In this document: positions 24,832 to 36,170 of the stretch, piece by piece
Layout of the letters: each line of letters starts with the position of its first letter
How positions within the stretch are numbered: the first letter of the stretch is position 1
Assembly (NCBI GenBank): GCA_028564705.1
Contig: JAPXFQ010002454.1
Coordinates: forward strand, 1,496,001 to 1,560,000
DNA: 64,000 bases
Direction of reading: 5' to 3'
From: Apricaphanius iberus
Taxonomy: Eukaryota > Chordata > Actinopteri > Cyprinodontiformes > Aphaniidae
Position numbers and translations under genes: made by a program
Notes under the pieces: generated by a model
The model's database searches: none
What the model was told of the DNA's origin: nothing
What the model saw: the letters and a program-made list of their open reading frames with translations, nothing else

Positions 24832-25884
24832 CTTTTGACAATTAATAAAGTGAAATGAGCCTCCTGTGTGTGAACCATGCAACTGTGTGACATAACATTA
24901 CTTGTCCTTTAAGAGGCACAGCAACTGACTGTTTTCTCAAGATCATGGTTGGTGGACGGTTGGGGTCGGGGACACTAAACTGCCCTCTATCAAATTATGG
25001 CCAAAACATTTTTTCAATACAAACTTGCAGCCGTGAATAGAAAAAAGACACTGCTGTAGACCCTCGGCTGCCAAAAAAAGCTTTGGCATGTAACATTTGT
25101 AGCTCACATTTAAATATGTCACATAAGCTGAAAGTAGTAGCTGAAAGTAGTAGCTGAAAATGACTTACTGTACCAACAATTTGGATCACTACAGGTATGG
25201 AAAGCCAGACATGCCACAATTCGGTAAATCAAAATGTGTCAAAACTGATATTCATATATGTGAAAAATTTTATGAAACTTCAAATTTATTTGTCAAAAAA
25301 CAGAATCTGTTCTTATCTTAATGATTAAATAAATAATTATGTAATATTTTTATATTTGAATAGTTTGAAATGGTATGTTTGTATTTTAAATGTATTTTTT
25401 TATTTTTATATGTTTTGTATGTGTGCTGAAGATTTTCTACACTTTATAATCCAATCTCTGAGGTCCTACACTACAAAAAATAAATAAATAAAAAATAGAG
25501 CTAGCCACTCTAAGCTTTTTTGATCTTTAAAGCTGTCTGCAGCTGAGTACTTGTGGAGTATAACCAGTCAGATATAAGCACACAGCTAAGAGCAAATAAT
25601 TTATTTGAATAACGAAAAATACAAATTTCAGACATAGAAATAAATTCCGTAATTACAAATTAAGAAAGTAGGGCAGAAGAAATACATTCTCAAGTAAATT
25701 ATTTTCAATATAAAATGTATGATTAGTGATAATAAGGCTGATTTCAGTGTTTATTCTGCACATCTGGAAAACTAGAAATGCCCTTTATTGAATTTTTACA
25801 AATCAAATAAAGGTTTCACAAATCACATAATTAGTTTGAACTATTCTGCTACTGGTTCAAGACAATCTAATCCAAGTTTGCAAT
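24561..25884. other. No gene; microsatellite present
   Basis: AT-rich sequence with the (TA)n tract listed separately and a short tandem duplication of a gctgaaagtagta unit near 25130-25165. The minus-strand frame at 24995-25219 has no support. Confidence 0.4.
24785..24823. repeat. (TA)n microsatellite
   Basis: About 19 uninterrupted TA units. Confidence 0.95.
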
Positions 25885-25892
25885 GTCTAGGT

Positions 25893-26705
25893 CAGGGGTG
25901 CCCGAACTTTTTCCTTCAGAAGGCCAAAATTAACATTTATTAGAGGGCTGAGGGCCAAATGTAATATTTTACTCAAAACATAAATACCAGTATTAAAGAA
26001 TAGTAAATTACCTTTATTACTTATACAGTAGTTATTTAACATTCCTTTGTGTAATTACCATTCAACAAAACAACAAATAAGTCATATTTATCAATTTGGA
26101 AGATATCTTAACTTTCTATTTGATATATATTTTTTAGCACTGATGTCAGTGAAAAAATATTTTTCCTCACTGCTTTTATCTTTGTACCACTGATGATGAC
26201 CACACTCCATTTTGATAGTAACCATTTCAGCTAGCAGCAAGCATGGCAATCTTTAAACTTGAAAGTAGTTTGAAATAGTCCCGTGGCTCATGGCATATTT
26301 TCTAAATTGATCAAATATGACAATTTTTGGTCTTATAAAGTGAGCAAATGTAAATGTGTGCATACATCTACTTTACATGCCCCTTCTAATTAATTTTAAA
26401 CTTAATTCGTGATAACCCAATTATAACGTAATCACTATGATGTGAGGACTATATGAAACCCGATAAATACTCATTGTTCCCATAAACACAAACAATCGAT
26501 CAATCAATCAAACTTTATTACAGACTCTAGGTCCAAATAGATAAGACAACAGATAAAAACAGTATCAGCAGTGAAAGAATAATCATATTGGACTTTAGCT
26601 GATTGTTTGAACAATGTGAACTTTTAAGTAAGACTCAGGGAAACCCTTGGTGGGCCAAACTGAATGACTTAGGACGGCAGCTTTGGCCCGTCTTTGGGCA
26701 CACCG
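25893..26705. mobile_element. Decayed hAT-like non-autonomous element
   Basis: The left end caggggtgcccgaacttttt is mirrored by a right end whose complement is cggtgtgcccaaagacgggc. Both ends also contain the 'ggccaaa' block near the terminus, as is usual in this fish family. Flanks gtctaggt (25885-25892) and gtcttgtt (26706-26713) agree at 6 of 8 positions, a decayed 8-bp duplication. The interior is AT-rich and non-coding, and contains a short tail-like 'atcaatcaatcaaactttat' at 26501-26520. Confidence 0.65.
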
Positions 26706-26713
26706 GTCTTGTT

Positions 26714-27759
26714 TATGTCGTTTTTAAACTACAGCAGACTACAGAGGCTCACAGTAGAATTTTTTTTGTGTGTAATTACCTTTCAGTCATTTCCTGAATC
26801 GGAAGCTAGAAAACTCAAACCAACTTCAGCTTTGTTAAGTAACATGACAAAGGTGACCTGGTTATTTTACTCACCTAGCAAGTACATTTTGGGTCATCAG
26901 ATTTACTGCGACAGCAATGTTAGTGCATTCTAGTCTTCAAAATTGTTTATTTAATAAAAGAGAAAAAACCTCTAATCGAATTTACCTTTGAGAAAATGTT
27001 GAAGTGGTAAATGCCTCTTCGATTTATTGTATTCTCCCCATGAAAAGCTGCTCTGTGTTCTTATCACTTGGTTTTGATTTTGGTGTCGTCATAACTGTAA
27101 ATAGTCCATACGTTTTTTCTTCCTTTTATCTCAAATATGGATATCATCACTGACTTTTTATCATATTGTGATCACCTGTTGCCTTTCCGGGAGCTTGTTC
27201 AAACAGTGGTTAGCCCCACTTCACCTCTCAATAAGGCAGACTGATTGGTTCTCTCTCTGCTAGTCCTGCCTGTTCCATTTGTTGATTAGTTTTTTTGTCT
27301 GTTTCTTGCATCTTTCTCGTCTTCTGATTGGATTTTTGTCATTGTTGATGTTTGTCTCGTCTTTTAGACATTAACAAAAATGTTCTTCAATTTAGTCGCC
27401 TTAGTCTTTATCCAAGACTTCTTTTTTAATTTTCAATAATACATTTGTGATGAAAAACACTACTGATGACAATGATCTATCATTTTGTGATTCCCTAACA
27501 AATTCTCTTGTGACAGAAAATGTTATTATAAATGCTGGGACATTATGAAAGGTTCAATCCTCTTACTCAGCTCTTAGACAGCTGTTCTGATTCTAAGGTA
27601 CAAACAAAAACCAATTGTATGTAAACATCTCATCTTGAGTTATGACAACTCTTGTTATTATCTAGTGTTACAGTTATGACAGATCCTGTGAATGTCTTTC
27701 TCAGCATTATACAAAGTGTCCCTTATTGTTATCTATATTCTGATTGTCCAGTGAGTCTA
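26714..27759. other. No gene seen
   Basis: AT-rich sequence without a supported frame or recognised repeat. Confidence 0.4.
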
Positions 27760-28030
27760 TCTCCTTGATTGTTGACTGCTGACTACCGAAGTGACACTTC
27801 CTCTTCTGTTTGATTATGTATGAAATCATCTGTATGATGTAATGATCGGTCAGAAGCTGAATCAATAGGGTGTGTCTGACTACTATATATACCCATGCAT
27901 CTGTGCTGAAGCTTCAGGGTTCTCAGCAGGAGGCCCTCCGTGCACGTAAAATAAACTATGTAACGGATATGGCTGACACTTTTTATTCTCTCATCCGAGG
28001 CCTGTCAGACACCCAGATTTCTACCACACC
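27760..28030 (+). repeat. LTR-like segment, possibly a solo LTR
   Basis: A TATA-like tatatataccc (about 27883-27894) is followed about 60 bases later by the polyadenylation signal aataaa (about 27949-27954), then a U5-like stretch ending near 'ttctaccaca'. This promoter-plus-polyA spacing suits an LTR. No internal retroelement sequence lies next to it, and I could not find a target duplication, so the limits are approximate. Confidence 0.4.
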
Positions 28031-31000
28031 CTAATGTTATTCAGGATGGTATACTGTTATAAGTTATGTTGTTGTAAGGTGTTTTAAAATCTTGCTTTAT
28101 AGGCACCTTTTTAACTTTGAGCACCTGCTCCTCGAAAGGTTTCTGCACGGCCCTGGTGTTCTGCTGTTCAAGCTTTTATACATATTTCTCAACATGTTAA
28201 TGAATATTAATATAGAAAACTGGAAATGAAAATGATTAAATTTATCCTTTAAACATTTATCTGGTCATAGTGGGTTATTTTTTGTATCTCCTATCTATCT
28301 TGTCTATTTATTTCATAACCTCCCCCAGTTTCTTTCTCTGTGTACTTGGTGTTTCACTGTGTCATTTTTCTAATGACATGTTTGTGTGTCTTCATCCCCC
28401 TGCTGATTGATTGGATGAGCAGGTTAAACGAGCAAAAAAGCTTTTACGATTGTGGGACCACTTATTTTCTTCAGACACCTGTTAAGTTGTTTGTTGCTTC
28501 AAGGAAAAGACCCTTCTGTAAATGATTTTCAAGCTCCCTTGCCTCAAGCTCCCTTTTCGGCGTTTTATATTATTGAAGGTGCATTTTTGCTGTAGACCTG
28601 TAGTTGTTTTTTTTTTTTTTGTGGAGCTGGTAGTGACACAAAGGATGTAGCAGTGCTTGAGGACAATGGCTTATCTTGGAGGAATGAGGTCTTGGCTAAT
28701 TTGCACCACTTGCCATATATTGCTGCAGCACAACAGCTGATTGCTTTCAGAGAAAGTCTGATTTCACTTTGGTCATTATCTTTTGATAGATAAAGGGTCT
28801 ACAGGTGCTTTTGTCACCCCGTAGGGTGTGGTTTATAAGATTGATGAAATGTTTTTACTCACTGACTTTGATGCAATACAACCCAGAAGCAAGGGTACTA
28901 ATGTATGTGTGGAGCCCACTCAATCCTGTGGTCTAGTGTCCTCTCCTTGCCCTGGCCACAGCCAGAGGAGCCCTATAACCAAGGATTGTGCCCAGAAACC
29001 ATGGCACATTAAAGCCTATGTTTAGACAGGGCCTCGGGTCAAATGTGTTAGAAAATAATATATTGTGTCAGGATAAACTCACAAATCAGAGCCAGTAAAC
29101 TCTGTTCTGTTTTTTATGTCTAGGAAAGAGCAAAGAGAAAAGAAAGGGACATAAAATGATTTCAGTTGTAAAACTTTTGGCTTGCAGCAATTTGGAGAGT
29201 ATTTAAGCACCAGTTTATTTCACTGTTATTCAAAATAAAAATTAAAAATCCAGTGTGAAAGTTCTGCAAAATGTTTTGCCAAAATATTCTTATTACCCTC
29301 ACCACAAGCAAAAATGGACAAAAATTGTTATTTATTGTGCATAAGTTCAGTAATTTCTGTATAAACGTTTTAAATTGCAAAAGTTCACATGTACTGCGAA
29401 AAAAAATCCACACTTTGCAATTAATTAAAGTAAATGCTTTCAGTGTAGTTTTTACCACATTTAAAAGCCTGGAACTTGACCATTAACCTCCAAATGGATG
29501 TGAAACACCACTAGTGTTCGTCTTCCCCTTTCTAAACACAATGTGCCACAAAAAGGACAGTAAAATGAAATTATGAGTTTTAAATGTCTTTTTTCAGGCA
29601 AACTCAATTAGCAGCATGTTTTTTTCCCTCCCCTGTTGCAAAGAGCCCTGCATTAGCACCAAGGTTAGTTATTATTTCCACTGCAGACATCTTTACAAGT
29701 CATTTCTTTTTTTGTGTTTCCACTGCTGCTTCCTGTGTGCCACTATGTTCCAAAGTACATTCCAATTATGAAAGCATTAAAAATGCGGGGGAAGGATTTA
29801 GGTACATTACACCACTCAATGACATTTTGCTCGCCATTATGTTATTAGCAGAGTGCTATGTGTAAAAGGGGTCTTTAATTGTGAAAGTGTTGTAGAAAAT
29901 AAATTTAACAGAGGCACCATGGCCCTCCCTCTCAGCTGTCAACACTTGCAAATGTGTTCACTATGAAAAGCTTATCATCTCAGTTGATTTGGCCAAAACC
30001 GCTCACTCATGTGAGATCTTTAAAAGTATGCCCTACAAAAAGGCAAGCATTTGCACACATACACTCAGCAACAGGTGTTTATGCATTATTTTTATGTCTT
30101 CAAAAACTGTTATTCGCGCATTGACTTTAATTTTACTGGTTCTTTGTCGTCTTTATACCCTGTCACACTATTGCCCATTTGCTTTATGTTTTAATTGTAT
30201 ACAAAGATGTAATGAACATTAAATAATTGTCTTTCTACACAGCTGTATACTTCTGTAGTATACATAATTTGTATGCCAATTAAGTCAAGCTATCATGCTT
30301 GTTCTGGACGTGTTCAAAGTTCTGTGATATGAGGGTAACTTTTAGACACCATATATGAAGCATATACCAGCAAACATGCCAGTCTGGGCCCCCATGTGGT
30401 ATCTCTCTGGGCAAAAATATGGCCCATCGTGAATTGGAGGGCACGAGCAGAGTCCCATCATTTGGGGCCATGATGGCCCCAATAGGTGTTGGCTTCCCAC
30501 TTTGGCCCCCCTCTGGTCCATTGCTGTGGGCCCCTGACATGGTCCACATTTCATAGCATGCTGCATGGGTTTTCCACTATGGGGGCAATGCATGTTCCAC
30601 ATTTCACATCGAAATCCAAATATGTGGCTACAGTGTATTCTTGATATGCTTTTAGTTTTTGTTTCTTTATGTATAGGTTTTGATCTTTTTTTATATATTT
30701 TTTTTTCTGTTAAAACTAAGAGAGGGAAATGATTACGGTTTTACATTATTTTTTTTTATTAACATTATTCTGGTATTTGTGTTCTAATTAGTGTTTATAT
30801 TTCCTACTATGCTTGTCTCCTTTTCTGTCTCACCTTGAGTAATATTTCACATTTACTTGAATCTTATTTTCAGTTACTACTTTGCACTCGTTTTTTTTTT
30901 TCTTTTTTATTTATGCATCCAGTATACATTTTGGATAGACCTTCTGTTTTATTTTTAAACCTTTATGTTCTTTCTCTGTGTTATTTACTCCTGCCATTCT

Positions 31001-31984
31001 GCTACCTTCTCAGCTGCTTTCACCTCCATCTACCCAGTCACCCACACACCTGCATCTGATCGTCTTGATTTAGCCTCTCATTGTATCCTATCTTTAGAAG
31101 AAGATAAACTTGTTTTCTCAAAGATCTGTTGTTTTTGTATTGCTCATTTCTCAGATTTTAGAGATTTATTACATAGTTTCTTCTCAAAGATTTGTTTGTG
31201 GCTGTCAGAGCTTAACAGCACTGGTTTATGTCTCCCTCTCCATCCAAAAATATACATTTAACTGAAAAACACATCTCAAAGCAAATTAAAACTATCAATT
31301 CAAAAGTCATAGATAAGGTTTTGGACTAGAATTCACACTCACTTGAAATAAACTAAAAATATGAGAAGAGCTGTGATAGATTTTTATTTTATTTTTTTAT
31401 TATACTCTAAACTCTTCTGTATTATTCACTGCTAAAAGCACAAAGAAAACTTTTTTTAAATTAGTACAACATGCTAAATCTGTCTAATCATTTCAGAGTT
31501 CAGAATTTCATCCAAGTAAAAAGGCCATCTTTCACCAATATGGCACAGTAACAGATGGTGTTTGAGTTCCGTCCTGTGCTGCATCCACGATCCCTATGTG
31601 TCATCTGTCATTACATTCAGGTCATTGTTTGCGATGCAGCAACAGCGTGACTGAGTTGGTCACGGCTTGACAACTGTCTCTGTTTCACACAGACAGGGGA
31701 AAATACCCAGACACCCTCACTCTATGCACGCCACAATTGGTGAGCCATTATCTGACCTAGTTCAGCTTCCCAAATTAGGACTAAGCCGCTGTCCAGAAAT
31801 TTTGACTAGAATTAATAATTGGAGGATTTCAATAAAGGTTTTCTATAAGGTGTTCCATAAACAAAAATTAAGATAGATTTAAGACAATTGTTATCTTGTG
31901 TAAAAATAGCTCAGTTCATCATAATGAAATATATATAATCCAAACGTTTTTTTAAATTTTACACAAGTTAATTATTTTTCTCTC
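28031..31984. other. No recognised host gene; one GC-rich repeat-like block
   Basis: Mainly AT-rich. At 30350-30600 a block built on gggccc/tggccc-type words (catgtggtat, gggcccctgacatggt) is open on the minus strand in two frames; it looks like a dispersed fish repeat and not a gene. A poly-T run lies near 28607-28620. Confidence 0.4.
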
Positions 31985-31989
31985 AACTG

Positions 31990-32215
31990 GTTTTGTAGCT
32001 CAGTGGTAGAGTTGTCGGCCTGTGACCTGGAAATTGTGGGTCCGATTCCAGCTTCTGCCTGCCACGTGCCATTGTGTCCTTGGGCAAGAGACTTCACCTA
32101 CATTGCCTACTATTGGTTTCAGAGGGCCTGCTGGCGCTAGTGTTCGGCAGCCTCAACTATGTCATTGGGGCCCGAGGGAAGCTCTGCCATCACAAGTGTG
32201 ATTGCTAAAATGTCC
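31990..32215 (+). repeat. tRNA-headed SINE
   Basis: The head contains TAGCTCAGTGGTAGAG (31996-32011, A box) and GGGTCCGATTCC (32038-32049, B box), as in a tRNA gene. It is followed by the body 'tgtgtccttgggcaagagac' shared with 13120-13395 and 44893-45100. The acceptor-stem pairing and anticodon arm are decayed, so it is a SINE and not a tRNA gene. Confidence 0.8.
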
Positions 32216-33012
32216 TTATTCTACTAATGTTGTTAAAATGCATCACACTTTATCATGGCCTCTATTTAATGTGATGTCGCAGTAGAAAAAAAAACAATCT
32301 TGAAAATGTGTAATCTTAAATGTCTGAATTTTGTTTTTAAAATGTCATATATAATGCCAATTATCATTGTGGTATTGTATATGATTACTACATTTCATTA
32401 ATTGGACTCCGGGAAGGTCAACCACTACAGGGGACACTTGAGGTTCCACGAGGATCACAACTCACGAGACGTGATGAGAGTGCAGTGAGTTATGATGCGT
32501 CTTTGGGGGGAAAACGGGTAAATATTTACATAACTGTGAGGATTATTATGGCCATTAGAGTGTTAATTACTCTTAGGTCATATTTTGTGTGAATTACATT
32601 TTTCATTTGTCAAAAATAAACTTATGTTGAATGTGGTAGCACAAAATTAAGACATGCTTTTCAGAAGTGCTAAAAATAGACGCTAAAAGCCGGGGCAAAC
32701 ACTTGTAAATCTTAGTAAATCACACTGTGCCTGGAACGCCTACTTTTTGGCCACTTCTCCAAATATTTTGCGTCTTCTTACAGAAACGCCCAAATTGCAT
32801 ATTCATCAAGGGCAAGACTGCTAAATGGATTGCGTGCATCTTGCTCCGGGTTTAAAAGCCCTGCGCCATGTTGATAGATCAGCCTGAGCCTGTTTTTGTG
32901 TTGCTGTTTGTTTTGCGTGGGTTTTAACAAGCATAAAGCATTGATAAATCATGCCCCTAGTGTGTAAACTCTAACACAAGATAGAGCCAACAGTTGTAAC
33001 TGTGATATAATT
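32216..33012. other. No gene seen
   Basis: AT-rich; 32680-32955 has the look of a dispersed element ('cttagtaaatcac' and 'gataaatcatgcccc' at opposite ends), but the termini cannot be fixed. Confidence 0.35.
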
Positions 33013-34508
33013 TAGCTTCTTTTCCATTAAGTCGGCTCAGCCAGTATCTAGCCCACTCCCTCTCCCATTGCTTGTGGGTCTTTCACCATAAAGGCTGTCC
33101 ATTTTAGCAAAGCACTTCCAGTGCTTTCAGTCTGCTCCACTCTGGTCGATGTGGCTCTTCATGGTCTAATATTCGCACTTCAATATTATTTTGTTTTGTT
33201 TGTGTATCTCAGCAATGTTTTAAACTGCCCATAAGCCATGTTACACTATTCCCTGCGATATCACTTTAAATTAACACTGCCAGGCCATTCAGTGGCTGCC
33301 AGTGCTGGGTAGAAGTGAGACAGGGGCGGAGCTAGAAAAATATTTCCGGGGTGGCAGGAGGGTTGGCAAGGATACTTCTGGGGTGGCACCATATGTTAGT
33401 ATATATATATATATATACACTCTTCTGTATTGCAGCTGTACTTTCTTATTATTTTATTTGTTAGGATTTTATATTTGTTAGGATTTGTATAATGTAAGTA
33501 TGAATAAAGTCCAGAAATTATGTATTTTTTATTCCCTTTAATTTTAATTTCATAATACTCAAAAATCTGTACTTTCTAATATAAAGTAAACTTGGTAATT
33601 AGGATAAATGATTTTAAATATTTATCTGCAGAGATTAGATCAAAACTTCCTAAAATGTTCTGTCCCTCCTCCATCTCCTGTCCGGTGTGTCATTCAAGCA
33701 CTGTCTACTGTCCCTGATCATCTCGTCCTTTCCCTCCATCACTTTTCTGTCGCTCCTCTCTCTCTTCTTCCACGTCGTCCCCTCCGTCCACTTTACTCAC
33801 CAGGTTGCACTCCGTGTTTCTCACCTTTTTCTTTGGTGAAAAGAGAAAAAAAAATACAGAGGCTTTGTTGTCGCTTCATTTCTGTAGAATTTAAAGTAAT
33901 TAAAAAAAAAAAATTCTGGACAAACGTAAAGATTTCACCTTCTCTGACTTAGTTTACATGTTCCAAAAATTACGGTTTTCAATTTTTATCGCCTCAAACA
34001 GTTACAAAACTATCAACATTGAGCTAGAAATTATATTCTATTTTGTAAGATGGCATAGCTTCTTCTTTCCTGGTGTGCTCCTGCCTTCTGTGCAGGTCGG
34101 CTTCTCTCTCACTTCCCGCCTCTCAGAAGCGTCTAGAGTTGGTGTACGGTTACGTTGTGCTGCATTCTATGTCGTCAGAAAAATTTGCTTCATGCGCTTA
34201 ACGTCCGACTTTAGACAACTATTCATTGATTTCATAGCTGCTGGCTGGGGTTGCAGCTGGGTGGCAAGGCTTTCTTTTAGGGTGGCAACTGCCACCCTAT
34301 GCCACCCCAGTAGATCCGCCCCTGAAGTGAGAGTGACTTTCCCAAACTAATCAGTCCATAGGTGGCCGTGTTGGGTTGCCTCAGAATGAGCGAGAGGTTG
34401 TCCGCAAAAAAGGGGTCAGCTCAGCCCAGACAAAGGTAGTGGAAACAAGCTAAACATGGGCTGACCTGACCCAGTCCGGGCTGAGCCAAACCTTGTGGAA
34501 AAGGGGTA
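33013..34508. mobile_element. Terminal-inverted-repeat element split by a hAT element
   Basis: The left end (33013 onward, 'cttcttttccattaag' then tcggctcagcc) is mirrored by the right end, whose complement reads tacccctttttccacaagg then tttggctcagcc. The hAT element at 33321-34324 lies within. Without it the element is about 480 bp and non-coding. The target duplication is not clear. Confidence 0.6.
33321..34324. mobile_element. hAT-type non-autonomous element with perfect 8-bp duplication
   Basis: The 1004-bp element begins caggggcggagcta and its right end has the complement caggggcggatcta. Identical aagtgaga copies flank it (33313-33320 and 34325-34332). Near both ends lies a 'ggggtggca' block in inverted orientation. 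The open frames inside (33608-33952, 33958-34350) have no transposase motifs. A short (TA)n tract is at 33400-33416. Confidence 0.92.
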
Positions 34509-35026
34509 TTTGTACCTTTATTAGGCCAGGAAATCACTTGAAACCTTTCAAGTTCCAGATTCATATTAAAACTCAGGAATATATTTTACACTACAACTTG
34601 TTTTCTGAACAAAACATTACACCTGTCATATTTTTGAGAAGCTAGAATACAATTGATTAGCTAGTATCCCTTACAAAACTTGAAGTAACACCTTTGAAAT
34701 TGCTATTTATCTAGCGTGGAATCTTTGGTACAAGATGCACTTAAGCAACAATCTTACTTCAAAACACAATGGAAGTAACGTAAGTAAAGTAAGTGTGTCT
34801 TTAACGTAAGTAAAGTAAGTGTGTCTTTATTAGGCCTTTTAATTCATGTAGTTGTTTTTGGTTCCTGTCAATTTTCAGAACACTTTTTATACAAAACGTT
34901 CTACATTGATTCCAACAGTATTTGAATATGAAACTTTTTTATGTGGATTCAGACATACCGTAAATGCACCCGGGGTTCACTGAAAACAACATCAACATTC
35001 TTTTTTTTTCCTGATTCTGTGGTAAA
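34509..35026. other. No gene; tandem duplication
   Basis: A 26-base unit (taacgtaagtaaagtaagtg and 6 more bases) is duplicated in tandem at 34776-34827. Otherwise AT-rich and unremarkable. Confidence 0.45.
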
Positions 35027-35245
35027 TGGTAAATGGCCTGTACTTGATTAGTACTTTATCTAGTCCTAAGGACCCCAGAGTGCTTCACACTGTACTCAGT
35101 ATTTGACAAACCCATTCACACTCTGGTGATGGTTAACTACACGGTAAACACAGCTGCCCCGGGACGCACTGACAGCAAAGCGTACACGGGTGCCACTGGG
35201 CGCTCTGTCTACTACAAGCAGACAAGGCAGGTAAAGTTTCTTTCC
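35027..35245 (-). repeat. SINE-like fish repeat, minus orientation, headless
   Basis: The block 'aaatggcctgtacttgatta' followed by ctaaggaccccagagtgctt is the complement of a common fish SINE tail, and the body around 'agctgccccgggacgcactg' follows. The tRNA-like head expected beyond 35245 is absent. Confidence 0.65.
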
Positions 35246-36109
35246 CAATGATAAAAGTATTGAGGTTGGTAGATTTTACAGTATGTAAAAATCATTAAAT
35301 AGTAGCAAAAGTTCTATAACTACATTTATTAAAATCAAATTAGCCCTGCAATAATTTTACAGCCTGAGTCCACCCTGTCTGACTTGGGTTTGTTCAAGTT
35401 CACAAGCTGACTAACTGACTAACTTTACTGCAAATGCAGTAAAGATACAAATGTTCAGATGCACTTCATGGCCTGGCAAGGTCAGTGCTAACACATATAC
35501 TTCTTATAATATATTCATGCCTAAATCCAATATAAAGCTGATGTGAGGGTGAGTGCAGGCCTCACACGTATGTACAGGTGTTTATTTGCTAATGCCTCCA
35601 TGTGGTACCCTTAGCATTTTTGATTGAAGCAGATGATAACTAAGTCCCAAAAGTTAATTAAATCACAGCCCTGTGTTACTGATGTACAAGTTAGCTGATA
35701 TGCCTGGTGTACTTTAATGCTTGTTCAACATTTCCGTGAATTGAGTAAATCCCCTGAAATCCATTTATTAATAAGAAGTGTTGAACAGCAGCTTCAACTG
35801 GGGCTCAAAAGCTTGTATTCAATAAAACATGTTAACCTTGTGCGTTTGAGGGAGGAATGGTATTAAGTGGGCAGAACCAGAAAAATCTATTTTGTGTGAA
35901 GGTTTTTAATATGTATTTAGTAAATAAATGTAAAGTAAAAATGTCCGCCTTAGTGTCATTTATCACAAAGATATTTTGATACACTGAAACACTCACAAAA
36001 ATGTTCTGCCATATGGTGTGACTTTTAACATTTCATTGTTTTGATTCACTTGTGACAATTCACCTGCTGTCACTTGTAACTCATCACACCTTCCTTTTCT
36101 CTTCCCTAG
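35246..36109. other. No gene seen; ends in a strong splice-acceptor-like tract
   Basis: AT-rich sequence. The last 25 bases are almost pure pyrimidine ending in cctag at 36105-36109. Confidence 0.4.
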
Positions 36110-36170
36110 AGCTGACGGAAGGCATACTTTTCCTGTGTGTCCTGAGAGAGGGGGTTCACACCTTACTCAG
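36110..36170 (+). CDS. Possible short host exon (61 bp)
   Basis: The acceptor (ttccttttctcttccctag, ending 36109) is close to ideal. The donor after cag is gttagg (36171-36176), which is usable but not optimal. Between them two frames are open; one reads LTEGILFLCVLREGVHTLL, the other DGRHTFPVCPERGGSHLTQ. The 61-bp length would change phase. I recognise neither peptide. A pseudo-exon is a real alternative. Confidence 0.3.

Noticed and set aside
30280..30602. Two overlapping minus-strand frames
   Set aside because: They follow a gggccc-rich repeat-like block and have no domain; probably repeat read-through.
31990..32065. tRNA gene
   Set aside because: A and B boxes are present but stems do not pair well, and a SINE body follows directly.
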